DNA from: JBGAPI01 sp044221335
GTDB lineage: Bacteria; Pseudomonadota; Gammaproteobacteria; Xanthomonadales; Ahniellaceae
Assembly: GCA_044221335.1 (NCBI GenBank)
Contig: JBGAPI010000020.1
Span: forward strand, 1-64,000
Reading direction: 5' to 3'
Length of the DNA stretch: 64,000 nt
Every line of letters begins with the position of its first letter. Position 1 is the first letter of the stretch. The notes below the pieces were generated by a model. That model was not told the origin of the DNA. It did not search any database and was given only the letters and a program-made list of their open reading frames with translations. This document shows positions 8,701 through 18,600 of this stretch, piece by piece. A program made the translations under genes and the position numbers.

Positions 8701-10593
8701 TCAGATCTCGACCTGCGTGCCGAGCTCGACGAGGCGGTTGCCCGGCACCCGGAAGAAGTTCGTCGCCCCGACCGCATTGCGCGCCATGAACGCGAACAGC
8801 TTGTCGCGCCACAGCGCCATGCCCTTGTGCGGCGAGGCGATCACGGTCTCGCGGCTGGCGAAGAAGGTGGCGTCGTTGATGTCGTCCGGCAGGCCGATGT
8901 GGGCGAGTTCGGACAGGGCCTTCGGCACGTCGGGTTCTTCCTGGAAGCCGAAGCGCAGGGTCAGTCGGGAGAAGCCGTGGCCGAGCGGCGTCAGCAGCGC
9001 GCGTTCGTCGTCGTCGGCGCGCGGCACCGTCACCGTCTCGACTGTGACGAAGAGATTGCGCTCGTGCAGCACCTTGTTGTGCTTGATGTTGTGGAGCAGC
9101 GCCATCGGCACGTAGTCGTTGCTCGCGGTCATGAAGATCGCGGTGCCGGGGACGCGCAGCGGCGGCTTCTGCATCAGCGTGCCGACGAAGTGCTCGATCC
9201 GGATGCTCTGCTTGCGGACCTCCTTCACCAGCAGGTCGCGGCCCCGGCGCCAGGTGCGCATCACGGTGAAGATGACGAGGCCCAGCGCCAGCGGGAACCA
9301 GGCGCCGGCGAAGAACTTGGTGGCGTTCGACGAGAGGAAGGCAAGGTCGATGACGAGAAAGCTGATCACGCCGAAGGCGACGATGCGCGGCGAGATGTCC
9401 CACTTCGCGCGCGCCAGGATGCCGAGCAGCAGGGTGTCGATCAGCATCGTGCCGGTCACCGACACGCCATAGGCCGAGGCCAGCGCCTCGGACTTGCGGA
9501 AGGTCACCACCAGCACGATCACCGCCAGCATCAGGAACCGGTTGATCCAGGGCACGAACACCTGGCCGATGGTCTCGGCCGAAGTGTGGATGGTCTCCAG
9601 CCGCGGCAGGTAGCCGAGCTGCATCGCCTGGCGTGCGACCGAGAAGGCGCCGGAGATCACGGCCTGCGAGGCGATGACGGCCGCGGCGGTCGCGAGCAGC
9701 ACCATCGGGCCGACCAGCTGGCTCATCGGCACCAGCTCGAAGAAGGGTTTGTCGATCTTGCCGGGGTGGGCGAGGATGAGTGCGCCCTGCCCGAAGTAGT
9801 TGAGGATCAGCGCCGGCAGCACCACGAACCACCAGGCGAGCTGGATCGGGCGGCGGCCGAAGTGGCCCATGTCGGCGTACAGCGCCTCGCCGCCGGTGAT
9901 CGCCAGCACCACCGCGCCGAGCGCCAGCCAGGCCTTGAAGCCGTGCATCTTGAAGAAGGCCACGCCCCAGGACGGGTCGAGCGCCTTCAGCACCTGCGGG
10001 TTGCTGGCGATGCCGATCACGCCGAACACGGCGAGGGCGACGAACCAGAGGATCATGATCGGGCCGAACAGTTTGCCGACCTTGTCGGTGCCGCGGCGCT
10101 GGATGCTGAACAGGAACAGCAGCACGACCAGGGTGATCGGCACCACGAAGCGCTTGACGCCCGGTGCCGCGACCTCGAGGCCCTCGATCGCCGACAGCAC
10201 CGTCATCGCCGGCGTGATCACGCCGTCGCCGAAGAACAGCGCCGCGCCGAAGATGCCGAGGATGCCGACGATATAGCCCGTCTGCGAGGCGATCGGCAGG
10301 CTGCGCTGCACCAGCGCCATCAGCGCCATGATGCCGCCCTCGCCGCGGTTGTCGGCGCGCATGATGATCGCCACGTATTTCAGCGACACCACCAGCATCA
10401 GCGCCCACATCGCCAGCGACAGCACGCCGAGCACGTTGCCGGGCGTTGCCTCGAGGCCGTACTCCGAGCTGAAAGCCAGCTCCATCGTGTACAGCGGACT
10501 CGTGCCGATGTCGCCGAACACCACGCCGATCGCTCCGATCGCCAGCGCCGCAGTGGTCTGGTTGCCGTGGCCGTGCCCGCTCTCGCCGCTCAT
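8701..10593 (-). CDS. kup: Potassium uptake transporter Kup
   Basis: This 630-residue KUP/HAK-family proton-coupled potassium importer of the inner membrane has the N-terminal signature GDIGTSPLY at about residues 27-35. About twelve membrane helices follow up to about residue 430, then a C-terminal cytoplasmic domain. The start is an ATG at 10593. Its position between ruvA and ruvB separates two genes that are adjacent in many other proteobacteria. Confidence 0.97.
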   Translation of the reverse strand: MSGESGHGHGNQTTAALAIGAIGVVFGDIGTSPLYTMELAFSSEYGLEATPGNVLGVLSLAMWALMLVVSLKYVAIIMRADNRGEGGIMALMALVQRSLPIASQTGYIVGILGIFGAALFFGDGVITPAMTVLSAIEGLEVAAPGVKRFVVPITLVVLLFLFSIQRRGTDKVGKLFGPIMILWFVALAVFGVIGIASNPQVLKALDPSWGVAFFKMHGFKAWLALGAVVLAITGGEALYADMGHFGRRPIQLAWWFVVLPALILNYFGQGALILAHPGKIDKPFFELVPMSQLVGPMVLLATAAAVIASQAVISGAFSVARQAMQLGYLPRLETIHTSAETIGQVFVPWINRFLMLAVIVLVVTFRKSEALASAYGVSVTGTMLIDTLLLGILARAKWDISPRIVAFGVISFLVIDLAFLSSNATKFFAGAWFPLALGLVIFTVMRTWRRGRDLLVKEVRKQSIRIEHFVGTLMQKPPLRVPGTAIFMTASNDYVPMALLHNIKHNKVLHERNLFVTVETVTVPRADDDERALLTPLGHGFSRLTLRFGFQEEPDVPKALSELAHIGLPDDINDATFFASRETVIASPHKGMALWRDKLFAFMARNAVGATNFFRVPGNRLVELGTQVEI

Positions 10594-10627
10594 GATCGCT
10601 TCCCTGGCTCGCGCCGCTTCGTTGGGA

Positions 10628-11221
10628 TTATCGCAGAGCCGCCTTCAGGGCTTTGCGAATCAGTGTCTCGGCGCTGTCGCCGCTCTCCGCGACCTGCTTC
10701 AGCAGGCGCTGCACCTCGACCGGCTTGTAGCCCAGCGACTCCAGCGCCGCGCTGGCCTCGCTGCTCGGATCGAGCGGTGCCGCGCGCCTGCCGCCGGCCA
10801 GCGCGACGCCGGACGCGAGCCCCTCGACCCGGTCGCGCATCTCGACCACGATGCGTTCGGCGGTCTTCTTGCCGATGCCGGGGATGCGGGTCAGCGCGGC
10901 GACGTCGGCGGTCTGAACCAGCCGCGAGAACTCGTCGACGCTGGCGCCGGAGAGGATGGCCAGCGCGGTCTTGGCGCCGATCCCGGAGATCTTCAGCAGT
11001 GCGCGGAACAGCCCGCGCTCGGACTCGGTGAGGAAGCCGTACAGCGCGACCGCGTCCTCCTTCACCGCGTAGTGGGTGACCAGGACGACCTCGCGGCCGA
11101 CGTCGGGCAGGTCGTAGAAGGTCGACAGCGGCGCGTCGACCTCGTAGCCGACGCCGCCGACCTCGATCAGCAGCAGCGGCGGCTGCTTCGCCAGCAGGGT
11201 GCCACGCAGGCGTCCGATCAT
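10628..11221 (-). CDS. ruvA: Holliday junction branch migration protein RuvA
   Basis: RuvA tetramers bind Holliday junctions and load RuvB. The 197-residue product has the N-terminal OB-fold (MIGRLRGTL to about residue 64), a helix-hairpin-helix region with KISGIGAKTALAILSG and IPGIGKKTAERIVVE, and the C-terminal RuvB-contacting domain (LESLGYKPVEVQRLL). The ATG at 11221 overlaps the ruvC stop by 4 bases, indicating a coupled ruvCA unit. Confidence 0.97.
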   Translation of the reverse strand: MIGRLRGTLLAKQPPLLLIEVGGVGYEVDAPLSTFYDLPDVGREVVLVTHYAVKEDAVALYGFLTESERGLFRALLKISGIGAKTALAILSGASVDEFSRLVQTADVAALTRIPGIGKKTAERIVVEMRDRVEGLASGVALAGGRRAAPLDPSSEASAALESLGYKPVEVQRLLKQVAESGDSAETLIRKALKAALR

Positions 11222-11739
11222 CGGCGTCGTCTCCAGGCGGTGCGGGGGATGCCCAGCCGCTCGGTGCTGGCGCGGGTGTGGGCGTGGGTGAGCGCGATCG
11301 CGAGCGCGTCGGCGGCGTCGGCCTGCAGCTTGCCGTCGAGGTTCAGGAGCACGCCGACCATGTGCTGGATCTGGGTCTTGTCGGCGCCGCCGCGGCCGAC
11401 GATCGCCTGCTTGATTTCCTTCGGCGCGTACTCGGTCACCGGCAGGCCGTGCATCACCGCCGCGCAGATCGCCGCGCCACGCGCCTGGCCGAGCTTCAGC
11501 GCGGAGTCCGGATTCTTCGCCATGAACACCCGCTCGACGGCGGCCTCGGTCGGCTTGTAGGCGGCGATCAGCTCGCCGACCTCCTCGAAGATCTGCTTCA
11601 GCCGGAGCGGGAAGTTCTCGTTGGCGGTCAGCGTCAGCGTCGCGTGGTGGACGTGCAGCGAACGCCCGTCGCCGGCGTGGTCGACGATGCCGATGCCGGT
11701 GCGCTGGGAGCCGGGGTCGATGCCCAGGATGCGGGTCAT
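11218..11739 (-). CDS. ruvC: Holliday junction resolvase RuvC
   Basis: RuvC is the dimeric RNase H-fold nuclease that resolves Holliday junctions. The 173-residue protein starts with MTRILGIDPGSQRTG, with a catalytic Asp at residue 8, and carries the acidic motif around AAVERVFM and the C-terminal DAADALAIALTHAH. An upstream in-frame start at 11757 would read into the adjacent REP element, so the ATG at 11739 is chosen. Confidence 0.97.
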   Translation of the reverse strand: MTRILGIDPGSQRTGIGIVDHAGDGRSLHVHHATLTLTANENFPLRLKQIFEEVGELIAAYKPTEAAVERVFMAKNPDSALKLGQARGAAICAAVMHGLPVTEYAPKEIKQAIVGRGGADKTQIQHMVGVLLNLDGKLQADAADALAIALTHAHTRASTERLGIPRTAWRRRR

Positions 11740-11744
11740 GGGTC

Positions 11745-11806
11745 GTAGGGCGGGCATTGCCCGCCATCGCGAAGCGCCCCGAATCGGCGGGCAGTGACCG
11801 CGCTAC
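11745..11806. repeat. REPIN-like inverted pair, ruvC-yebC gap
   Basis: Two palindromes (11745-11765 with GGGCATTGCCC, and 11786-11806, degenerate with GACCGCGCTAC) are 20 bases apart in inverted orientation. The CTA at 11803-11805 within the right copy is the yebC stop codon on the minus strand. Confidence 0.85.
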
Positions 11807-12525
11807 AGCGCGGCATTGGAATAGACGTCCTGCACGTCGTCGAGGTCTTCCAGCATGTCGAACATCTTGCGCACCGCATCCGCGGTCTCGCCCTCGACCG
11901 CGATGTCATTGTCGGCCCGCATCGTCACTTCGGCATGGTCGGGATGGATGCCCGCGGCCTCCATCGCCGCCTTCACCGCCTGGAACTGCTCGGGCGCGGT
12001 CAGGACCTCGATCGAGCCGTCGTCGGCGTCGACCCGCACGTCGTCGGCGCCGGCGTCGATCGCGATCTCCGTGATCTTGTCCTCGTTCGCACCGGGGGCG
12101 AACGACAACACGCCGAGCTCACGGAACAGGAACGCGACCGAGCCGTCGGTGCCGAGGTTGCCGCCGCACTTGTTGAAGGCATGGCGGACGTCGGCCACGG
12201 TGCGGTTGCGGTTGTCGGTCAGCGTCTCGACGATCACCGCGATGCCGCCCGGGGCGTAGCCCTCGTAGCGGATCTCCTCGTAGTTGACGCCTTCCAGTTC
12301 GCCGGTGGCCTTCTTGATCGCGCGATCGATGGTGTCGCGCGACATGTTGGCGGCGAGGCCGCGGTCCATCGCCAGCCTGAGGCGTGAGTTGGTGGCCGGG
12401 TCACCGCCGCTGGTGCGCGCGGCGACGAAGATCTCTCGGATGACCTTGGTGAAGATCTTGCCGCGCTTGGCGTCCTGCACGCCCTTGCGATGCTGGATGT
12501 TTGCCCACTTGGAATGACCGGCCAT
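11803..12525 (-). CDS. yebC: YebC/PmpR family protein (TACO1-like)
   Basis: The 240-residue protein opens with MAGHSKWANIQHRKGVQDAK and contains YEGYAPGG, both typical of the family. Members have been described as DNA-binding regulators and, more recently, as factors helping ribosomes through stalled motifs; which applies here cannot be told. It sits upstream of ruvCA as in many gammaproteobacteria. Its stop codon is supplied by a REP-like repeat. Confidence 0.95.
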   Translation of the reverse strand: MAGHSKWANIQHRKGVQDAKRGKIFTKVIREIFVAARTSGGDPATNSRLRLAMDRGLAANMSRDTIDRAIKKATGELEGVNYEEIRYEGYAPGGIAVIVETLTDNRNRTVADVRHAFNKCGGNLGTDGSVAFLFRELGVLSFAPGANEDKITEIAIDAGADDVRVDADDGSIEVLTAPEQFQAVKAAMEAAGIHPDHAEVTMRADNDIAVEGETADAVRKMFDMLEDLDDVQDVYSNAAL

Positions 12526-12565
12526 GACATTCGATTGCGATACGGGAAGCCGGCAAGTGTAGCGC

Positions 12566-12655
12566 GTAGGGCGGGCACCGCCCGCCATCGCGAGGCGCAC
12601 CGGAACGTGCCGCCCCTCGTAGCCTCGAGGCAACGGCGCGCGGTGCGCGCCCTAC
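12566..12655. repeat. REPIN-like inverted pair, yebC-hydrolase gap
   Basis: A GGGC-stem palindrome (12566-12586) faces a GCGC-stem palindrome (12635-12655, GGCGCGCGGTGCGCGCC) across 48 bases. The CTA at 12652-12654 is the stop codon of the hydrolase gene on the minus strand. Two stem versions are combined in one pair. Confidence 0.86.
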
Positions 12656-13290
12656 GCCGGTGCCGCCGCCGCGAAGGCGCCTTCGCGCAGGAAGCGGGTG
12701 CACAACGCAGCCACCTCTTCCGAATACACCAAGCCGGTGTGCGAGGCGGAAACGACATGGTGGTCCGTGATCCCCGGAAGCTCCGTCTCGGCCACCGCCA
12801 CCGTGCCGTCGTGCGGCTCGGCGAGACCCTGGGAGAACATGCCGAGGCCGTAGGGCAGGCGGCCGGCGATCACGCCGACCTCGTGCGGACCCGTCCACGG
12901 CGCGACGCCGTCGCGCAGTCGCTCGAAGCTGCGGCCGAGCAGGAAGCTGCCGCCGGGCCAGGCGCCGAGGCGTGCCGCGGCGACGCTGCCGCGGAGTGGC
13001 GAGCCGATGCAGAGCGCGCGCTCGCCCGGGCGGGCAGCGCGGCCGCGCAGGGCTTCCAGCGCGATCAGTCCACCGAGACTGTGACCGGCCACGTGGACGC
13101 GTTCGGAGCGGGCGGTGGCGAGATCGAGCCGTGTGCGCAGCCGCTCGACCGCGCGCTCGGCACCGCCGGTGACCGAGAGGTAGTCGAACACGTCGACGCT
13201 GAAGCCGGCGTCGCGCAGGCGTCGCGCGAGCACCGACAGCGCGAAGCCACGCATCCACAGACCGTGGAGCAGGAGAACAGAATCGTTCAT
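12652..13290 (-). CDS. Alpha/beta hydrolase fold protein
   Basis: This 212-residue, probably cytoplasmic hydrolase has VLLLHGLW at the N-terminus (oxyanion-hole strand), the nucleophile elbow AGHSLGG (Ser about residue 70) and a late His in ITDHHVVSASHTGLV. It resembles small PGAP1/lipase-class esterases, but the substrate cannot be read from the sequence. The ATG at 13290 gives a compact domain without signal peptide. It lies between aspS and yebC, and its stop codon is part of a REP-like repeat. Confidence 0.85.
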   Translation of the reverse strand: MNDSVLLLHGLWMRGFALSVLARRLRDAGFSVDVFDYLSVTGGAERAVERLRTRLDLATARSERVHVAGHSLGGLIALEALRGRAARPGERALCIGSPLRGSVAAARLGAWPGGSFLLGRSFERLRDGVAPWTGPHEVGVIAGRLPYGLGMFSQGLAEPHDGTVAVAETELPGITDHHVVSASHTGLVYSEEVAALCTRFLREGAFAAAAPA

Positions 13291-13405
13291 CGAGACCTTT
13301 CCGAATCGGCCGCGGAGTGTGCGGGAAGCCATCGCGCGAGGCACGCGCCGCCGATCAGGAGTTGCAATCTGCTACCGCGATGCGCGTTCGATGCCGTCAC
13401 GTTTC

Positions 13406-13519
13406 CGTCATCGCGAGGAGGAGCGCAGCTCCGACGTAGCCAACCAGCGGCTTCGCTGTTCGCATTGTCCGAGATCGACGGCAAAGGCACTGGCTTGCTT
13501 CGCTGCGCTCGCAATGACG
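13406..13519. repeat. Imperfect inverted repeat of the CGTCAT-CGCGAG type
   Basis: The left end CGTCATCGCGAG with AGCGCAGC nearby mirrors the right end GCTGCGCTCGCAATGACG over about 115 bases. This end sequence resembles interspersed bacterial repeats beginning CGTCATTGCGAGC. It is a single copy in this window and holds no gene. Confidence 0.65.
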
Positions 13520-13553
13520 AGGGCTTCTCGATCGAAGTCGTCGATACCCGCGG

Positions 13554-13671
13554 CGTCGGGCGGGCGGTGCCCGCCGTTGCCGGAACGCTTCGCGATGGCG
13601 GGCAGTGCCCGCCCTACGTCGATGGCGGGCAGTGTCCGCCCTGCGTCGATGGCGGGCGGTGGCCGTCCTAC
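13554..13671. repeat. Cluster of four REP-like palindromes
   Basis: One palindrome in forward orientation (13555-13575) is followed by three in reverse orientation (13597, 13624 and 13651, each about 21 bases, with a 27-base period). The last copy has GGCCGTCCTAC, and its CTA at 13668-13670 is the aspS stop codon. The 13291-13667 gap between the hydrolase and aspS holds only this cluster and the repeat before it. Confidence 0.88.
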
Positions 13672-15440
13672 TCCTTGACCGGCTTCACCACGCGTACGTG
13701 CAGATCCTGCAATTGCGCCTCCGGTACCTCCGACGGCGCAGAGGTCATCAGGTCCTGCGCGCTGGCGGTCTTCGGGAAGGCGATCACGTCGCGGATCGAC
13801 TCGGTGCCGACCATCAGCGCGGCGATGCGGTCGATGCCGAAGGCGATGCCGCCGTGCGGCGGGGCGCCGTACTTCAGCGCCTCGAGCAGGAAGCCGAACT
13901 TGAGCTCCGCGTCCTCGCGCGAGATGCCGAGCAGGTCGAACACGGTGCTCTGCATCTCCGGGCGGTGGATACGGATCGAGCCGCCGCCGATCTCGTTGCC
14001 GTTCAGCACCATGTCGTAGCCGCGGCTGACCGCGTTGGCCGGGTCCGCCGCGAGCTGAGCGGCATCGTCGACCTTCGGCGCGGTGAACGGGTGGTGCAGG
14101 GCGACGTAGCGCTTGTCGTCGGCGTCGTACTCGAACATCGGGAAGTCGGTGACCCACAGCGGCGCCCAGGTGTTGGCCACCAGGCCCAGGTCCTTCGCGA
14201 CCTTGAGGCGCAGCGCGCCCATGAAGTCCGACACCGTCTTGTACGGACCGGCGCCGAAGAACAGCACGTCGCCGGTCTCGGCGCCGACGGCCTTGAAGAT
14301 GCCGTCGAGCGCGGCGTCGTCGAGGAACTTCAGGATCGGCGAGGTCATGCCCTCGCGACCCTTGGCGAGATCGTCGATGCGGATCCAGGCGAGGCCCTTC
14401 GCGCCGTACTTGCCGACGAAGACGCCGAGGTCGTCCAACTGCTTGCGGGTCATCTCCGCGCCCTTCGGCACGCGCAGGCAGGCGACGCGGCCGGCGGGGT
14501 CCTTCGCGGGGCCCGCAAAGACCTTGAACTCGGTGTGGCGGACCGCGTCCGCCACGTCGACGAGTTCGAGCGAGATGCGGAGGTCGGGCTTGTCCGAGCC
14601 GTAACGCTTCATCGCTTCGTAGTAGGTCATCCGCGGGAATTCGGCCGCGAGGTCGACGTCGACCACTTCCTTGAAGATCCGGCGGATCATGTCCTCGACG
14701 AAGTCCTGCACGTCGCGCTCGCCGACGAAGGCGAACTCCATGTCGAGCTGGGTGAATTCCGGCTGGCGGTCGGCGCGCAGGTCCTCGTCGCGGAAGCAGC
14801 GCGCGACCTGGTAGTAGCGGTCCATGCCGGCCATCATCAGGATCTGCTTGAACAGCTGCGGCGACTGCGGCAGCGCGAAGAACTCGCCCGGATGCACGCG
14901 GCTCGGCACCAGATAGTCACGGGCGCCTTCCGGCGTCGCCTTCGTCAGGATCGGGGTCTCGATGTCCTGGAAGCCGCGCGCATCGAGATGCCGGCGCAGC
15001 GCCGCGACCAGCTTGATCCGGGTCCGCATCGCCTTCTGCATCGTCGGGCGGCGCAGGTCGAGGTAGCGGTAGCGCAGGCGGGCGTCCTCGCCCGGCTGGT
15101 CGGTCAGCATGAACGGCAGCGGGGCGGCGGCGTTGAGGATCTCGACCTCGCCGGCGATGACCTCGATCCGGCCGGTGGCGAGCTTGTCGTTGACCTGCGA
15201 GGCGGGGCGCGCGCGCACGGTGCCGGTGATGCGCAGGCAGAACTCGTAGCGCACCTTGTTCGCGGTCGCGAAGGCGCCGGCGTTGTCCGGCTCGACCACC
15301 ACCTGGACCAGGCCTTCGTGGTCGCGCAGGTCGATGAAGATCACGCCGCCGTGGTCGCGCCGGGTGTCCGCCCAACCGCAGAGGGTGACGGTCTGGCCGA
15401 CCAGGGTCTCGTCGACCCGACCACAGAAATGGCTGCGCAT
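13668..15440 (-). CDS. aspS: Aspartyl-tRNA synthetase
   Basis: This 590-residue bacterial-type class II synthetase has an N-terminal OB-fold anticodon-binding domain (about residues 1-105, with GWADTRRDHGGVIFIDLRD), a catalytic core with motif 2 FRDEDLRADRQPEFTQLD, an inserted GAD domain, and motif 3 GIAFGIDRIAALM near the C-terminus. The ATG at 15440 gives MRSHFCGRV, close to family norms. Whether it is discriminating or also charges tRNA-Asn is not tested here. The stop is contributed by a REP-like palindrome. Confidence 0.97.
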   Translation of the reverse strand: MRSHFCGRVDETLVGQTVTLCGWADTRRDHGGVIFIDLRDHEGLVQVVVEPDNAGAFATANKVRYEFCLRITGTVRARPASQVNDKLATGRIEVIAGEVEILNAAAPLPFMLTDQPGEDARLRYRYLDLRRPTMQKAMRTRIKLVAALRRHLDARGFQDIETPILTKATPEGARDYLVPSRVHPGEFFALPQSPQLFKQILMMAGMDRYYQVARCFRDEDLRADRQPEFTQLDMEFAFVGERDVQDFVEDMIRRIFKEVVDVDLAAEFPRMTYYEAMKRYGSDKPDLRISLELVDVADAVRHTEFKVFAGPAKDPAGRVACLRVPKGAEMTRKQLDDLGVFVGKYGAKGLAWIRIDDLAKGREGMTSPILKFLDDAALDGIFKAVGAETGDVLFFGAGPYKTVSDFMGALRLKVAKDLGLVANTWAPLWVTDFPMFEYDADDKRYVALHHPFTAPKVDDAAQLAADPANAVSRGYDMVLNGNEIGGGSIRIHRPEMQSTVFDLLGISREDAELKFGFLLEALKYGAPPHGGIAFGIDRIAALMVGTESIRDVIAFPKTASAQDLMTSAPSEVPEAQLQDLHVRVVKPVKE

Positions 15441-15508
15441 GGCGTTCTGATCGCGTTGAAAAATGGGGCGCGCATGCTACGTGGGCCCCGTAGAGTCTGC
15501 AAATGAAG

Positions 15509-15571
15509 GTAGGGCAGGCTCTGCCCGCCATCGCGAGGCACCGAGGCCATGGCAGGAAGCGCCCGCCCTAC
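15509..15571. repeat. REPIN-like inverted pair, aspS-glycosyltransferase gap
   Basis: Two palindromes in inverted orientation, 21 bases apart (15509-15529 GTAGGGCAGGCTCTGCCCGC, and a decayed copy at 15551-15571). It lies between two divergent genes in the 15441-15628 gap, so it would not be at a 3' end. No other element was recognised in the gap. Confidence 0.82.
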
Positions 15572-15628
15572 GTCCGCTCCGATCGGGGATAATGGCCGGT
15601 CCCCCGCCTTCCGCCGACCCGCCCCCGC

Positions 15629-18600
15629 ATGACGACCGCGCTGCCCACCACCCTGCGCATCCTGGTGTACGCCGCCGGTCAGGCCGACGCCGCCTGGCGG
15701 GAGCGTTTCGCCGCGATGTGCGCGCCGGCGGAGATCGAGTATTCCGACTACGACCAGGCGCTGTACGCGCTGCGCGATTCGATCGACGTGTTCAACGCGG
15801 CCGACACGCTGCTGGTCGCCGGCGGCGCGGAGTTGCCGGAACTGGCCCTGGCACGGCTGGTCCGCCACATCGCCGCCGATCCCCATGCGGACGTGGTGTC
15901 GGTGCTGAACAACGTCGATCCGGAGCTGTCGCCGCTGCCGACCGGGGCGCCCGACTGCACGGCGCCCGCCGCCGACGTCGACCGCGGTGTGCTGCTGGCC
16001 TCCTCGCGGCAGCTGCTGCCGACGCTCGCGTGGTCGCGCAACTTCGTGCTGTGGCGCCGCCGCGCGATCGAATGGCTGGTGCTCAATCCCGAATTCGACG
16101 GCGCCCGCCTGCCCGACGCGCTGACCGGGATGCTCTGCGACGCGCTCTATGTCGGCCAGCCGGGGCGAGCGCTCGCCGCCGCTCCGGCCGAGAGCGATCC
16201 GCGCCGCCCGGCGCCGGCCTCGCCGCTGGCGCGCCTGCGCTCGACCTTTGCGCCGCGCGCCGCCGGCGTGCCGCTGCCGGGCTTCGGCGCGGAGCCCGTC
16301 GTGCTGCACATCGTGCATGGCTGGGGCGGTGGCGCTGCCGGTTTCATCCGGGACCTCGCGCTCGCCGACCGCGGCCACTGCCATCTCGCGCTGGTCGCGC
16401 GCGGCGACAGCGGCCGGCGCTGCTACGGCGAGGTGCTCGAGCTGGTGCTGGCCGCCGACGAACAGCCGATCCGCCGCTACGAGCTGGCGCGGCCGATCGC
16501 GGCGACCACCCATGGCAACGCCGAGTACCGCGCGATCCTGCAGGCGATCCTGGCGTCCTATGCGATCGACGCGGTGATGATCTCGTCGCTGATCGGCCAC
16601 GACCTCGCCGCGCTCGCGACGCATCGCCCGACCGTGCTGGTCACCCACGACTACTATCCCCTGTGGCCGATCCTGCACGAGGACTTCGGCGACGCTGCAC
16701 GACGCTTCGACGCGCTGGAGCTGTCCGAGCGCCTGCCTGGCGCCGGCGAGGATTTCCCGTTCGCCGACCGCGATGCCGCCGGCTGGCAGGCTCTGCGCCA
16801 GGCCTACGTCGAGGCGGTGCTGGAGGCGAAGCCCACCCTCGTCGCGCCGTCCGCCTCGGCGCGGTCGAACCTGCTGCGGATCGAGCCGCGCTTCGCCGAG
16901 CTGGCCAGCGCCGTGATTCCGCACGGCCTGCGGCCGTTCCCGGGACGGCTGCCGCGCGACGGCGGCGACGCCTTCACCGGTTCGCGGGTGCACGCTGGAG
17001 CCTCGAAGGGCGGGAGGAACGCCTTCAATCGCCGCCTGCGCGTGCTGGTGCTCGGGCGGATCAACGCCGGCAAGGGCGCGCGACTGCTCGACCGGCTGAC
17101 CCGGCCGGTGCCGGCCGGCATCGAATTCCACTTCCTCGGCTGCGGCGCGGCCGGCATGGCCTTCTTCGGCCGCGACCATGTCGACATCGAGTTCGACTAC
17201 CGCCGTGACGAGCTGCCCGCGGCGATCGCGCGGATCGCTCCCGACGTCGCGCTGCTGCCGGCGACGGTCGCCGAGACCTTCAGCTACACCCTGTCGGAAC
17301 TGCGCGCGCTGGGCGTGCCGGTGCTGGCGACGCGGCTCGGCAGCCTCGCCGAACGCATCGTCGACGACGTCGACGGCTGGCTGGTGGCCCCCGACGCCGA
17401 CACCCTCAAGGACGAGCTGGTGCTGCTGTCGCGCGAACGCAGCCGCCTCGGCCTGATCCGCGAGCGCCTGACCACGGCCGAGATCCGCGACAGTGCGGCG
17501 ATGGCGGCCGACTACGCGACCCTGCTCGGCCTCGCCGGCGGCGGCAGCGTGCGCTACGCGCTGAGCGCGCGGAGCGCCGACGCCGCGGCGCTCGATGCCG
17601 CGCTCACCCGCGAGACCCGCGTCGCGCTGGCGCTGGCCGCGGCCGAAGGGCGTCTCGATGCTCAGCAGGTCGAGCTCGAGGCTCGCGCCGACTGGGCCTA
17701 CGGGATGCAGCGCGAGCGCGACCAGTGGCGGAAGAAGCACGGCGCGATGGAGGCCGACCGCGACCGCATCGCGAGCGCGCATGTCGCGCTGGCCGCCGAG
17801 TTCGAGGACCGCACCCGCTGGGCGCTGTCGCTCGACCGCCAGCGCGAGGAGCTGGAACGCGACAAGGCCGCGATCGTCGGCAGCTGGTCGTGGAAGCTGA
17901 CCTGGCCGCTGCGCTTCGCGCGGCGCCGGCTGACCGCACTCCGGCAGCGCCTGCGCTACCAGCTCTCCGGCGCTACCCAGCTCGGTGCGCGCGCGCAGCG
18001 CAGCATCGGCAGTCGCGGCCTCGGCGCGACGATCCGGCTCGCGCTCGCGCGCCTGATCGGCCGCGGCGCGCCGCCGGTGGCGAAGCCGGACCTGCCTGAC
18101 GTCCCGGCGCAGTTCGTGCCGTTCGAGCTGCCGACCTCGGCGACCCCGCGGGTGACGGTGGTGATCCCGGTCTACAACCACTTCGAGCACACCCATACCT
18201 GTCTGCGCTCGCTGGCCGCGCAGCCGTCCGGCGTGCCCTTCGAGGTGATCGTCGTCGACGACGGCTCGACCGACCGCACCGACGAGCTGCTGCAGCAGGT
18301 CGCCGGCCTCGAGCTCGTCTGCAATCCCGAGAACCTGGGCTTCATCGGCGCCTGCAACGCCGGCCTCGCGAAGGCGCGGGGCGAGTTCGTGGTGTTCCTC
18401 AACAACGACACCGCGGTCGGCCGCGACTGGCTGCTGCACCTGGTTCGCACCTTCGAGGAGCGCCCCGATGCGGGCCTGGTCGGCGCCAAGCTGGTCTATC
18501 CCGACGGTCGCCTGCAGGAGGCCGGTGGCATCGTGTTCTCCGACGGCTCCGGCTGGAACTACGGGCGCTTCGACGACCCGGCGCATCCGTCCTACAACTT

